Both the position numbers and the translations under genes were made by a program. Of a DNA stretch of 57,575 bases, positions 24,438-33,910 are shown one piece after another. Each line of letters starts with the position of its first letter. Position 1 is the first letter of the stretch. The notes below the pieces were generated by a model. That model saw nothing but the letters and a program-made list of their open reading frames with translations, was not told the origin of the DNA and made no database searches. Source of the DNA: Subtercola sp. (GTDB lineage: Bacteria; Actinomycetota; Actinomycetes; Actinomycetales; Microbacteriaceae); the NCBI GenBank assembly GCA_025463745.1, contig JAODBB010000207.1, positions 1-57,575 on the forward strand, in the 5' to 3' direction.

Positions 24438-25623
24438 TGATAGTGGCGCTGTTCGGAAAAGCAAGGCATCCGTCGGGATCGAGGCGCAGCAGGCAACTGG
24501 TTCCACGTGCCCACGCGCTCACGTCGAAGACCGACGTGAGTCGACCATAGACGCATTCGACGACGTGGTCGTAGCCCCGGCCCCGATAGGCCACGTCCAC
24601 CACGGTCGCTGGAATGAGGTCGACTGCATCGTTCGCCAGTCGAGAGACGCCGCGATACCGGGCGTCCGCGAACTCGAGCGAGGTGGCGGTCGGCCGGATG
24701 AGCAGGTCGACGAAGGTTGCCGCGTTGACGCCGGTTGCGGCTTTGCATCGCAGCTCGTGGTCGCCTACCCGCACGGCCCAGTAGCCGTCTCGATCACCGA
24801 TCGCGATCCCCGAGAAGCTGCCGGCGAGTCCTGTGAAGCGGGCCACGAACGGGCTGGCGGGATGCCCGAAGATCTCCTCTGGAGTGCCGCGCTGTTCGAG
24901 CTTGCCGGCCCGGAGCACGCCGATCTCGTCGGCGATCGCGAAGGCCTCGGCCTGATCGTGTGTGATGTACAGGGCAGTGGCGCCGGATTCGCGGGTGAGC
25001 GTGGAGATCTCCACACGCAGTCGCTCGCGGAGGTCGGCGTCGAGATTGGAGAGCGGCTCGTCGAAGAGCAAGAGGGCTGGGCGGCCGACGAGGGCCCGAG
25101 CGAGCGCGACCCGCTGCTGCTGGCCACCTGAGAGCTCATGTGGGTAGCTGTCGGCCTTGGAGTCGAGACCGACGCGCTCGAGCGTCTCGAGCACCCGCGA
25201 ACGTGCGACGCCGGCGGGGAGATGTCGTCGTCGTAGCGCGTATCCGACGTTCTGCAGAACGGTCATATGCGGCCACAGCGCGTAATCCTGGAAGACCATC
25301 GCGAGGTTGCGCCGTTCGGCTGGAACGCTCTTGTGACCTTCGCTGATCGTCGCCCGGCCGAACCGGATGCTGCCGGCATCAAAGCGTTCGATACCTGCGA
25401 TGCCCCGCAGAAGGGTCGACTTGCCCGATCCCGAGGGGCCGAGAAGCACCATGAAGCGGCCAGCCTCGATCTCGAGGTCGATACCCGCGAGCGCCTCGAC
25501 AGCGCCGTAGCGCTTGCGTGCTCCACGGACGACCACATCGTGGCCGCTCGGAGCCGCGGGTGCTGAACGGTCGCCGTGATCCGCTCGTTCGATGCTCGCG
25601 GTCGCGTTCTGTGTTGCGGTCAT
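24433..25623 (-). CDS. FbpC-like ABC transporter ATPase
   Basis: 396-aa nucleotide-binding subunit of an importer in the ferric/spermidine-putrescine/2-aminoethylphosphonate class. Walker A GPSGSGKST near residue 62, Q-loop FQDYALWP, signature LSGGQQQR, Walker B LLLFDEPLSNLD, H-loop ITHD, then a TOBE-like regulatory tail (about 290-396). ATG overlaps the permease stop (ATGA). It energises the adjacent 611-aa permease; the N-terminal 30 residues are a polar extension. Confidence 0.92.
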   Translation of the reverse strand: MTATQNATASIERADHGDRSAPAAPSGHDVVVRGARKRYGAVEALAGIDLEIEAGRFMVLLGPSGSGKSTLLRGIAGIERFDAGSIRFGRATISEGHKSVPAERRNLAMVFQDYALWPHMTVLQNVGYALRRRHLPAGVARSRVLETLERVGLDSKADSYPHELSGGQQQRVALARALVGRPALLLFDEPLSNLDADLRERLRVEISTLTRESGATALYITHDQAEAFAIADEIGVLRAGKLEQRGTPEEIFGHPASPFVARFTGLAGSFSGIAIGDRDGYWAVRVGDHELRCKAATGVNAATFVDLLIRPTATSLEFADARYRGVSRLANDAVDLIPATVVDVAYRGRGYDHVVECVYGRLTSVFDVSAWARGTSCLLRLDPDGCLAFPNSATIS

Positions 25624-27455
25624 TGCGCCCTTCCGATGTGCTGCCAGCCGCGCGGCGCACAGAGCCGGAACAGCAGGTATCCGAGTCCCACCACAAGGAG
25701 GGCTGAGAGGATCGCCAGCACTTCCATCGCCGTGCCGCCACCGAAGTCGTATTTGCCGAGCGCATTGGTGATGCCCACTGAGATGGGCTGTGAACCGGGC
25801 GGCGCCAGAAGCTGCGACACCGGCAGCTCGAGCAGGGTGGCCGTGTAGGTGAGAAGCCATGCCGCCAGCAGGGGTCGGGCGATCACCGGAAGCACGATCG
25901 ACAGCCAGGAGCGGATCGCTCCTCGACCGTGCACACGGGATGCCTGGCCCATCGAATCCTGGATCTGGCTCATCGAACCGAGTAGCACCCGCGACGTCGA
26001 TGGGAGCGCCGTCGCCAGGTAGGCCAGCAGCAGCAGCGTGGTCGTGCCGTAGAGATGGATGCCGAGCGAATTCGTCTGCGGCAGGTTGTACGCGAAGATG
26101 TAGCCGGCCGCGAACACGATCCCGGGCAGCGCGACCGCGGCGATGAGCACGAAATCGAGGATGCGGCCGCTGATGGTCGCCCCCTTCGTAGCGAGGAGCC
26201 GGGCGCAAACGGCGGCGAGCACGACGGTGACGGTGGCAGTGATGCCGGCGAGCTGTGCGGAGTAGATGAGGGGCCCACTCAGCTGAGGACTGCCGATCAC
26301 GCGGGTGTAGTTCGCGAGATTCCACTGGTGCGTGCCGGCGAGCGATCCGAACCCGTCGATGAGGGAAGCGGAGACCGCGCCGAATGCAGGCACTCCGAGC
26401 GCGAAGATCAGAAGCAATCCGAGACACATCGAGGTGATGATCTTGCCGCGGATCGAGAGCTGATGGCGGAGCACGGGCCGGCTCCGGCCGCCGAGCACAC
26501 GGAAGCTGCGCCCGCGGAGAGCGCGTCCTTGTACCAGAAGGGCCAGGACAACCAGGATCATCAGCGTCCAGCTGACGGCGGAGGCGACGGGGAAGTTCAC
26601 CGGGAACGCCTCGACTGCATTGTAGAGCGTGTAGGTGGCGACCGAAAAGTGGGCATCGTTCGCGAGAGTCGCGGCGACCCCGAAGTCGCTCACCGATTCG
26701 GCGAAGACGATCGCCAGGGCAGACCAGACGGCTGGTCCGAGGAGCGAGATCACCACGACGATCGATGAGAGTGGCCCGCCGCCGTGCACGCGCACGGCGT
26801 CCTCGAACTCATGGCCGAGCCCGCGCATGGCGCTGGAGATCGCGAGGTACGCGAACGGGATGCCCTTCACAGTGAGGACGACGATGATGCCGATGGGCCC
26901 GTAGAAGATGTGGCGCGCCCAGGAGGCGTCGTAGCCGAGAATAGACAGCACGCCGTTCGGCTCGAGCAGGCGTTCCCAGCCCAGCGCGATGAGGTACGAC
27001 GGCGTGAGCAGCAGGGCAAAGACCACGCCAGTCCAGATGCGTCGGCCGGGTGCATCCGTGCGCAGCACAACCCAGGCAAGGCTGAAGCCGATGGCGGCGG
27101 ACAGCAGCGCTGTGGAGATCCCGATGATCAGCGAGTTCAACAGGCCAGACAGAAGCTGACCGGTCAGCGCCGTCGAGAAGGCCGACAGGGTGAACCATTC
27201 CGAGCCCTGATCTAGCAGTCGCGGGCTGAAGGCCACGGAGAGGAAGAGTGCGATCGGCAGGATCAGGATCGCCACGATGATCAACCAGAACACCGTCAGC
27301 GGTTGGAACCTCATGCGGGCTGCCACCCGGCTCAGACCGTCTCGCGCGCCGAGGCGTCGGCGGTGATGAGTCGGAGCGACGCCGGTGAGGGCCGACCGGG
27401 GGAGGTCGACCCGCACCGTGGCATCCGCTCGGGATTTCGGAGGGGAGAGTGCCAT
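25620..27455 (-). CDS. FbpB-like fused ABC transporter permease
   Basis: 611-aa permease with two fused transmembrane modules of about six helices each, as in FbpB/PotBC fusions of ferric-iron and phosphonate importers. EAA-type loops are seen at FEDAVRVHGGGPLSSIVVV (module 1) and MGQASRVHGRGAIRSWLSIV (module 2). The start at 27455 lies 10 bp past the binding-protein stop; the first 45 residues are basic and cytosolic. Membrane channel of the FbpABC-like system; substrate could be ferric iron or another small anion or chelate. Confidence 0.9.
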   Translation of the reverse strand: MALSPPKSRADATVRVDLPRSALTGVAPTHHRRRLGARDGLSRVAARMRFQPLTVFWLIIVAILILPIALFLSVAFSPRLLDQGSEWFTLSAFSTALTGQLLSGLLNSLIIGISTALLSAAIGFSLAWVVLRTDAPGRRIWTGVVFALLLTPSYLIALGWERLLEPNGVLSILGYDASWARHIFYGPIGIIVVLTVKGIPFAYLAISSAMRGLGHEFEDAVRVHGGGPLSSIVVVISLLGPAVWSALAIVFAESVSDFGVAATLANDAHFSVATYTLYNAVEAFPVNFPVASAVSWTLMILVVLALLVQGRALRGRSFRVLGGRSRPVLRHQLSIRGKIITSMCLGLLLIFALGVPAFGAVSASLIDGFGSLAGTHQWNLANYTRVIGSPQLSGPLIYSAQLAGITATVTVVLAAVCARLLATKGATISGRILDFVLIAAVALPGIVFAAGYIFAYNLPQTNSLGIHLYGTTTLLLLAYLATALPSTSRVLLGSMSQIQDSMGQASRVHGRGAIRSWLSIVLPVIARPLLAAWLLTYTATLLELPVSQLLAPPGSQPISVGITNALGKYDFGGGTAMEVLAILSALLVVGLGYLLFRLCAPRGWQHIGRAQ

Positions 27456-27465
27456 CTACTCGGGC

Positions 27466-28536
27466 TTACTTGATGTTCGTGTCGAACCAGGTGACGACGT
27501 CGGACTGCTGGGGGCCCCAGAACACCGGATCGATGCGCTGGTAGTCGGCCGGGAACGCGGGCAGCTGCGAGAGCGCGGTCACGCCGTTCACCACGGGCCA
27601 GAACAGCGAGTCGCCGCTCGTGTCGGCACCCTGCATGACCTGCTGACCTTCGGGGGAGAGCGCATAGTCCACGAACTGCTTCGCCTCGGCCTGCTGTGTC
27701 GCATCTGCGCCCTTGTCGATGCCGATCACGCTCGGGAGGAGCGTGGACTTGGGGAGGTAGACGATTTTCGGGGCGTAGCCGGCGGTCGGCTGCACCTTGA
27801 TCGTCTCGCCGGTCGCAGCCGAACTCTGGATGAGACCGTAGTCGATTTGACCGGTTTCGAGCGCGTGCAGGGTGTCACCGTTCGTGGGGAAGACCTGGAG
27901 GCCATTGGCCTTGAGCTTGGTCAGGTAGTCCTCGCCGGCTGCGACGCCGCCGGTTTGGCCGCCGAGCTGGTTCATCAGGCCGGCGATGAACGGGTAGGTA
28001 GGCCCGGACTGGGCGGGGTCGTTCATGCCCACTTTGCCAGCGTAGGCAGCTCCGAGGAGGTCGTTGTAACTCGTGGGCACGGTGCTGGTCGCCGCCGAGT
28101 TGTAGATGAGTGCCGCCATCACGGTGGTGCCGGTGGGCGCATAGCTGTTGTCGCTGGGCAGCAGCGCCTTCCCGACGGTGTCCCACTGGGCGTTGGGCGC
28201 ATAGTCGAGCAATTGACCCTGCTGGTCGAGCGACGCGAAAGCGGTGTCTCCGTCTGCCCAGAGCATCGACCACTGCGGGTTGTTCTTCTCGGCGGCGATT
28301 TTGGTGAGGAGCGGGCCGGTGCTGTCATCGACCACTTGCACGGGGATGCCGGTTTTCGCGGTGAACGCCGTTCCCATATTGGCGTCGTAGCCCTCGGCGG
28401 CGTAGAGCACGAGTGGCTCGACGCAGCCGCTGGCCGATGTCGACTGGGCGGCGGTGGCCGTCGCAGAGCATCCAGCCAGAAGCGTGACCGCCACCGCGAT
28501 GCCTCCGATTGTGATGACGCGTGATCGAAGTGTCAT
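27466..28536 (-). CDS. FbpA-like extracellular solute-binding lipoprotein
   Basis: 356-aa substrate-binding protein with lipobox VTLLAGC (lipidated Cys at residue 23). The N-terminal strand LVLYAAEGYDANMGTAFTAK and ADGDTAFASLDQQG, LIYNSA fit the type 1 iron/2-aminoethylphosphonate binding-protein family. ATG 28536 has AGGGAG before it. First gene of the operon fbpA-fbpB-fbpC order. The shared TCTAACnGnTGTTA box lies about 40 bp upstream. Metal (ferric) import is favoured because of the COG4280 link, but phosphonate or thiamine uptake is not excluded. Confidence 0.88.
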   Translation of the reverse strand: MTLRSRVITIGGIAVAVTLLAGCSATATAAQSTSASGCVEPLVLYAAEGYDANMGTAFTAKTGIPVQVVDDSTGPLLTKIAAEKNNPQWSMLWADGDTAFASLDQQGQLLDYAPNAQWDTVGKALLPSDNSYAPTGTTVMAALIYNSAATSTVPTSYNDLLGAAYAGKVGMNDPAQSGPTYPFIAGLMNQLGGQTGGVAAGEDYLTKLKANGLQVFPTNGDTLHALETGQIDYGLIQSSAATGETIKVQPTAGYAPKIVYLPKSTLLPSVIGIDKGADATQQAEAKQFVDYALSPEGQQVMQGADTSGDSLFWPVVNGVTALSQLPAFPADYQRIDPVFWGPQQSDVVTWFDTNIK

Positions 28537-28574
28537 GATCAGAACTCCCTGAGCGAATCTTGTGTTGTCTGAAA

Positions 28575-28590
28575 TGTAACAACTGTTAGA
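28575..28590 (-). promoter_or_regulatory. shared metal-regulon-like box upstream of the FbpA-like gene
   Basis: TGTAACAACTGTTAGA (28575-28590) holds the palindrome TAACAACTGTTA; read toward the gene it is TCTAACAGTTGTTA, 12 of 14 identical to the box before the COG4280 gene. It sits 41-53 bp upstream of the ATG, in a 299-bp divergent region with UppP in which I see no other gene. Confidence 0.5.
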
Positions 28591-28835
28591 AACGGTAGGA
28601 AACAAGAATGACCACACGGTAGATCCCATATGGCCATTCGGTAAACAACGGCAATGACCGCGTCAGCACCCCGCAATGGGTGAACGCGGATCGGAGTTCA
28701 TACTTCGACGCTAGGTGGCCTCGAGCGAAAGCGCGTCGCCCGCAGGGTTGACGTTGACCGTCATCATATGTGTGTACAACGGGTTCACTCGCTCGGCCGA
28801 TGCGTGGTGCATCAGTCTGTTCATACTGTGAGAGC

Positions 28836-29810
28836 ATGAGCCAACTCACGTACTTCGAAGCCATTGTGATGGGCCTCATCCAGGGCATCTCCGAGCTGTT
28901 CCCGATCTCGAGCCTGGGCCATTCGATTCTGATTCCTGCCCTCGTGGGCGGCTCGTGGGCGACCGACATGAACGTATCAGCGCCCGACTCGCCGTACTTG
29001 GCGTTCATCGTCGGGCTGCACGTCGCCACCGCTCTGGCGCTGATCGTCTTCTTTCGAAAGGACTGGGCGCGCATCATCGTCGGGCTTGTGACGTCGATCC
29101 GCTACCGTCGACTGAGTACAGGGCCCGAGCGGCTCGCTTGGTTGTTGATTGTGGCGACGATCCCGGTGGCCATCGCCGGCCTCCTTCTCGACCATGTCTT
29201 CAGAACGGTGTTGGGCGTGCCGATGATCGCGGCCGTCTTTCTCACGCTCAACGGTCTCGTGCTGCTGCTGGGCGAGCGTTTTCGGCGCCGCTCGCGCCAG
29301 CTCGAGGTCGAACGTGAGGTGCAGCTGCAGGCGGTGGCCGCGCGCACAGCCGTCGACGGTCGCCGTGAGACCTTCGTCGACACCCGAGACAGAGATAACG
29401 ACGACGACATCGAGGTGGACGACTCGGTCAGTCGACTTCGCGTGCCGAGGGCCCTCGGCGTCGGCGCCTCGCAGATTCTCGCACTACTGCCGGGCATCAG
29501 CCGTTCCGGCGTCTCGATGGTCGGCGGTATGGCTGCGGGACTCACCCACCGCGAGGCGGCACGGTTCTCCTTCCTGCTGGCCACTCCGGTCATCCTCGCG
29601 GCCGGCGTGCTGAAGTTGCCCGACCTGTTCGGGCCGATGGGGCAGGGCATTCAGGGTCAGGTTCTTGCGGGAAGTATCGCCTCGTTCGTTAGTGCATTGC
29701 TTGCTGTGGGCTTTCTCGACCGGTACTTCAGATCGCGCACATTGGTGCCGTTCGCGATCTACAGCCTCGTTGTCGGCATCGGCTGCGTCGTCTTCTTCGC
29801 GGTGCGATGA
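28836..29810 (+). CDS. uppP: undecaprenyl-diphosphatase UppP/BacA
   Basis: 324-aa integral membrane phosphatase recycling the lipid carrier undecaprenyl diphosphate for peptidoglycan and other envelope polymers. Both catalytic regions are clear: GISELFPISSLGHS near residue 18-31 and LPGISRSGVSMVGGMAAGLT near 220-240. A hydrophilic insert of about 45 residues (REVQLQAVAARTAVDG, DNDDDIEVDD) lies in a cytoplasmic loop, longer than in E. coli UppP (273 aa). ATG at 28836 is preceded by a weak GTGAGAG ribosome site. Starts a plus-strand run with the ECF transporter genes 29 bp later. Confidence 0.94.
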   Translation: MSQLTYFEAIVMGLIQGISELFPISSLGHSILIPALVGGSWATDMNVSAPDSPYLAFIVGLHVATALALIVFFRKDWARIIVGLVTSIRYRRLSTGPERLAWLLIVATIPVAIAGLLLDHVFRTVLGVPMIAAVFLTLNGLVLLLGERFRRRSRQLEVEREVQLQAVAARTAVDGRRETFVDTRDRDNDDDIEVDDSVSRLRVPRALGVGASQILALLPGISRSGVSMVGGMAAGLTHREAARFSFLLATPVILAAGVLKLPDLFGPMGQGIQGQVLAGSIASFVSALLAVGFLDRYFRSRTLVPFAIYSLVVGIGCVVFFAVR

Positions 29811-29839
29811 ACGAGCACAGCGTCGCCTCGAGGTTCTGA

Positions 29840-31915
29840 ATGCAGAGAACGCCCACCCGACGGGTGTTGGATTCCCCTGTGGATGAGATCTCCGGAGGGC
29901 GGCCCCTCACATCGAGCGAGCTGGGAACGGCTGCCGTTCTCGCCGGTGTCGCCGCACTGCTCGTCGCGGTCGGATCGCTCGTTCCGCACGTCGGGGCGAT
30001 CGGGATGCTCGCCACCATACCTCTGGCCGTGATCGGGCAGCGGCATCGTGCTCGAGCCGTGGTCGCCGCGGCGGTCGCCGGATGCACGGTGGCCTTTCTT
30101 GTCGCCGGGATCTCATCGGCGGTCGCGCTGATCGTCTGGGCCGTGGTCGGCGGACTCGTCGGCTCGACCGTTCGACGCGGGCGCGGCGCGAAGACGATTA
30201 TCGGGGTGTCGTTGCTGGCCGGGCCGGTATTCGGGCTCGCGGCTGTTTCGATACTGCTCGTCTTCTCGGCGGCACGTGACCTGGCGTTCGCATCGGTGGC
30301 GGCGACGGTGCACGGGGTCACTGTCTTTTTGCATTCACTCGGTCTGGTTTCTGTGGCGTCGTTCATCGATGCTGCCTTGGCCGTCACCCTGGCCTCTTGG
30401 TGGCTGGTCATTCTCGTCGGCGCCCTGATCGGTACTCCTCTCGTCATGCTGCTGGTCTGGCGCATCCTGTCGACGGTATTGCGGCGCCTCGACTGGATCG
30501 TCGTCGATGACCCCTTCTTCGACATCACCCCGACCGAAAGCGGTGAGCCGATAGCAGACCCTCTGCTCATCGAACTGAGCGGCGTGGAGTTTCGATACGC
30601 GGGTGCCGCCGAGAACGCGTTGCGCGGGCTCGACCTGGTGCTCGACAGGCCTGAGTTCATCGTCGTGTCGGGCCGCAACGGATCGGGCAAGTCGACATTG
30701 ATGCGCCTGCTCGCCGGAGCATCGGCAACTCGCGGCGAGATCCGCCGGAACCGGCCAGTGGCGCTCGGCGCGCCGGGTGGCACGGCCATCATCATGCAAC
30801 GACCCGAAAGCCAGATTCTCGGCATGACGGTGGCCGAAGATGTGCGATGGGGCGTGCGCTCCGACGCTTCGATCGATATCGAAGCCACGCTGAGTGACGT
30901 CGGCCTCGCGGGCATGCGCGACCGGCCGACGTCGTCGCTCTCGGGCGGCCAGCTTCAGCGCCTGGCTCTTGCTGCCGCGCTCGTGCGGCGACCGATGCTG
31001 CTGATCTCCGACGAGTCGACAGCGATGGTCGACGCTGCGGGCCGGTGTGAGTTGATCGACGTATTGCGGCACCTGCCGGAGTCGAACATTACGGTCATCC
31101 ACGTGACCCATTCTGATGACGAAGTGTTGTACGCCGATCGGCACATCCGACTCGCCGACGGCAGGATCATCTTCGACGAGCGGCAGCCCGGCATGCCCCG
31201 TGAAAACACCCGTATACCGAAGGCAGGCTGGAACGGAAACCCCGCTCTGCGGGATCCGGATGCTCGCCCCCTGCTCGCGCTCGAAAACGTGAGCCACACC
31301 TACGACGCAGGCACGCCCTGGCAGCAGCGCACGCTCCACCGGGTCAGCGTCGAGCTGCACGAGGCCGAAGGACTGCTCATCACAGGCGAGAACGGGGGCG
31401 GCAAGAGCACCATTGCGTGGATCATGGCCGGCCTGATCATCCCCACCGACGGCCGGATCTTACTCGACGGCGAGCCCGTTACCGCTGTGCGTGGCAGCGT
31501 CGCCATGGCCTTTCAGCACCCCCGGCTTCAGCTGCAGCGACCGACCGTGCGAGAAGACATTCTCGCCGCGAGCGGCCGCCGGGGGTCTGGGCACGCAAAC
31601 GACATCTTCGTGCGCGACGCCCTTTCGGCCGTGGGTCTGCCGCCAGAACTGGCCGCACGCTCCATCGATGCGCTGAGCGGAGGCCAGATGCGCCGCGTCG
31701 CCCTCGCGGGGCTGATCGCATCCAGGCCGCGTGCGCTGATTCTCGATGAACCGTTCGCGGGGCTCGACCGCGAGAGTCGCCGTCAGCTAGCCGAACTGCT
31801 TGCCCGGCTCCGCGATCAACGGCGCTTGGCTATCGTGCTCATCTCGCACGATCTCGACGAGACCGACATCGTCTGCTCCCGAACGGTTCGCCTGGCCGAC
31901 GGAGTGCTCTCATGA
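29840..31915 (+). CDS. ECF-type transporter: membrane domain fused to two ATPases
   Basis: 691-aa single polypeptide resembling the Mycobacterium Rv2326c type. Residues about 25-210 are a five- or six-helix membrane domain (candidate substrate-binding S component); two ABC ATPase domains follow. Domain 1: Walker A SGRNGSGKST, signature LSGGQLQR, Walker B LLISDEST. Domain 2: GENGGGKST, LSGGQMRR, LILDEPFAGLD, ending ISHD. It overlaps the separate T-component gene (ATGA). Cofactor/vitamin or metal uptake is expected for ECF systems; the substrate here is unknown. Confidence 0.9.
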   Translation: MQRTPTRRVLDSPVDEISGGRPLTSSELGTAAVLAGVAALLVAVGSLVPHVGAIGMLATIPLAVIGQRHRARAVVAAAVAGCTVAFLVAGISSAVALIVWAVVGGLVGSTVRRGRGAKTIIGVSLLAGPVFGLAAVSILLVFSAARDLAFASVAATVHGVTVFLHSLGLVSVASFIDAALAVTLASWWLVILVGALIGTPLVMLLVWRILSTVLRRLDWIVVDDPFFDITPTESGEPIADPLLIELSGVEFRYAGAAENALRGLDLVLDRPEFIVVSGRNGSGKSTLMRLLAGASATRGEIRRNRPVALGAPGGTAIIMQRPESQILGMTVAEDVRWGVRSDASIDIEATLSDVGLAGMRDRPTSSLSGGQLQRLALAAALVRRPMLLISDESTAMVDAAGRCELIDVLRHLPESNITVIHVTHSDDEVLYADRHIRLADGRIIFDERQPGMPRENTRIPKAGWNGNPALRDPDARPLLALENVSHTYDAGTPWQQRTLHRVSVELHEAEGLLITGENGGGKSTIAWIMAGLIIPTDGRILLDGEPVTAVRGSVAMAFQHPRLQLQRPTVREDILAASGRRGSGHANDIFVRDALSAVGLPPELAARSIDALSGGQMRRVALAGLIASRPRALILDEPFAGLDRESRRQLAELLARLRDQRRLAIVLISHDLDETDIVCSRTVRLADGVLS

Positions 31916-32730
31916 CAGCGGTCGCTGGTCGTACGCAGCCAAAGTCACGCCGGTCAGGGATCGGCAGCGTTCTCTTGCGCCTGCTGCCCTGGCGTTCAGC
32001 GGTGCACGAATTGTGGGCCGGAACCAAGCTGATCTGCCTCACGGTGCTGATTCTGGTCGCACTCGTGTTTCCCGGCTGGCCCGCCGCAGCCATTCTCACC
32101 TGCATCGTGCTCGCCACCGCGGTGGCCGCTCGAGTTCCTCTCTCGGCGGTGCCGCGCATCCACCCGATCGTCACCATCACGCTGCTCATCGGTGCGGTCG
32201 CTTCTTTCTTCGGCAACGGTCTGGCCTACTACCTGCAGAGCCTGCTCATCTCGGCAACGCTGCTCGCCCTCGGTATCTTGGTCGGCTGGACCACCGCGCT
32301 GCGAGAGGTCGCACCTGCGCTCGTCTCGCTCGGCGCACCGCTTCGACGTCTAGGGCTGCCCGTCAACGAGTGGGCGGTCGCCTGCGCACTCTGTATGCGC
32401 ACCGTGCCCCTTCTGTTCGACGAGTTCCGCATTCTCATGGCGGCCAGGCGGCTGCGCCCGCCGTTCGAACCCCGCGGAGCGGGGCGACTCGGCCTGCTTC
32501 ACGACCGGGCGGAGGAGCTCATCGATCTGCTGTCGGCTGTGCTCGCTGTTTCGATCAGACGCGCATCCGAACTCGGCACCGCCATGCGGTTACGCGGGGG
32601 AGTGCCCGAGCTGAAGCCGGGCCCGCTTCAGCTTCGCCCGGGAGACGTTATGACATTCACCGTTACCGCGCTGGGCACGGGCGCGATCGTCATCGCCACG
32701 ATCATCCTGCCCGCCGGCTGGGGGGTCTGA
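31912..32730 (+). CDS. ECF transporter T component (CbiQ/EcfT family)
   Basis: 272-aa membrane protein with four to five helices and the coupling motifs of EcfT (AARRLRPPF and GTAMRLRGG, the Arg-containing AxRxxG helices that touch the ATPases). Corresponds to Rv2325c beside Rv2326c in mycobacteria. Its start overlaps the fused ATPase gene and its stop overlaps the DUF2127 start by one base, so three genes form one operon. Confidence 0.9.
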   Translation: MTAVAGRTQPKSRRSGIGSVLLRLLPWRSAVHELWAGTKLICLTVLILVALVFPGWPAAAILTCIVLATAVAARVPLSAVPRIHPIVTITLLIGAVASFFGNGLAYYLQSLLISATLLALGILVGWTTALREVAPALVSLGAPLRRLGLPVNEWAVACALCMRTVPLLFDEFRILMAARRLRPPFEPRGAGRLGLLHDRAEELIDLLSAVLAVSIRRASELGTAMRLRGGVPELKPGPLQLRPGDVMTFTVTALGTGAIVIATIILPAGWGV

Positions 32731-33272
32731 TGATGCCGGCCAAACCCAGCCTGCTCGACCGCTTCTATTTCGTCGCAGTCATCATCAAGGGAATCGACGG
32801 GGTGGGTGAACTGGTCGCCGGAGTGCTGCTGTGGCTTGCCCCGCAGCTCGTGCACTTCGCCCTTGCGGGCGTTGTGAACGAAGCCCAGGAGGGTCACACC
32901 GCCGTGCGCGCCTTCGTTGCCGACAACGTCGCTCGCCTCGATGCGCAGTTGGCGCAGGGCGGTACCGTGTTCCTCATCGTGTTTCTGATCGTGCACGGGG
33001 TCGTGAAGATCGCCCTTGTCTACTGCTTGATCAAGAGATTCCATCGGGCGTACCCGTGGGCGCTCGGCGTGCTGATCGCCTTCCTCGGCTACCAGATCTA
33101 CGCGTTCATCACGACGCCGACCGTTTCGATGGCGCTTTTCACGGTGCTGGATGCGGTGATCATCTACCTGGTCTGGCGCGAGTACCGCGAACTCCTTTCG
33201 CAGCAGAGACAACGTGCCGAGCCGGCCGACCCCGTCACACGCCCTTCTGGCTCTTGCGCCGGCCGCGGATGA
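32730..33272 (+). CDS. DUF2127 family membrane protein
   Basis: 180-aa protein with four helices (DRFYFVAVIIKGIDGVGEL, LIVHGVVKIALVYCLI, YPWALGVLIAFLGYQIYA, VSMALFTVLDAVIIYLVW), typical DUF2127. Function unknown. Two ATGs in a row (32730 and 32733). The last 13 codons overlap the convergent DedA gene by 38 bp, antisense at the 3-prime ends. Possibly co-transcribed with the ECF genes without being part of the transporter. Confidence 0.88.
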   Translation: MMPAKPSLLDRFYFVAVIIKGIDGVGELVAGVLLWLAPQLVHFALAGVVNEAQEGHTAVRAFVADNVARLDAQLAQGGTVFLIVFLIVHGVVKIALVYCLIKRFHRAYPWALGVLIAFLGYQIYAFITTPTVSMALFTVLDAVIIYLVWREYRELLSQQRQRAEPADPVTRPSGSCAGRG

Positions 33273-33897
33273 ACGAGATCACCACTGGGCCGATGGAGAC
33301 GACGGCGATGATGATCGCGATGATCTCGACGTTGTTGGCGACGAGGGGGATGCCGCCGAGGAAGTATCCGGCGGCGGTGAGGATGAGGGCCCACGCAATG
33401 CCGCCGATGGCGTTCCAGATGAGAAACGTGCGAAATGGCAGCTTCGACATGCCGACGACGGGTGGCACGTAGGTGCGCACGATCGGCACGAAACGGGCGA
33501 GCACGAGTGAACGCCCACCGTACTTCGTGAAGAAGGCGTCGGCCTCGTTGAGGTAGCGGGTCTTGAAGATGCGGGCGTCCGGTTTGAACAGTCTGGGGCC
33601 GAACCGTTTGCCGATGTGATAGCCGGTCTGGTCACCAAGGATCGCCGCTACCGCAGTACCGAGCACGAGCACCCAGAGAGGCAGGCCGAGCGGAGCTGCG
33701 AGCAGCGCGGCGGTGAAGACGAGGGTGTCGCCGGGCAGGAACGGGAAGAGCAGTCCGGTCTCGATGAAGATAATGGCCATGATGATGACCATCACCCACG
33801 GCCCCGCGCCAGTGAGCAGTGCGCTGGGGTCGAGGATACTTGCGGTGTGAACGACCGGGCCGACCAGGGTGTGGGCATGCTGGAGCAGGAAATTCAT
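33235..33897 (-). CDS. DedA family membrane protein
   Basis: 220-aa DedA/VTT-domain protein (ETGLLFPFLPGDTLVFTAALLA, GDQTGYHIGKRFG, FVPIVRTYVPPVVGMS). DedA members are proposed lipid scramblases or undecaprenyl-phosphate flippases that recycle envelope lipids, fitting the nearby UppP. The start could be ATG 33897 or a TTG 21 bp earlier that overlaps the FtsX stop; the ATG is preferred. Convergent with DUF2127. Confidence 0.92.
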   Translation of the reverse strand: MNFLLQHAHTLVGPVVHTASILDPSALLTGAGPWVMVIIMAIIFIETGLLFPFLPGDTLVFTAALLAAPLGLPLWVLVLGTAVAAILGDQTGYHIGKRFGPRLFKPDARIFKTRYLNEADAFFTKYGGRSLVLARFVPIVRTYVPPVVGMSKLPFRTFLIWNAIGGIAWALILTAAGYFLGGIPLVANNVEIIAIIIAVVSIGPVVISFIRGRRKSQKGV

Positions 33898-33910
33898 CTG
33901 AAGAAGCGAC

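Noticed and set aside
28586-29077. Minus-strand frame across the uppP start
   Set aside because: Antisense to uppP and without recognisable protein features.
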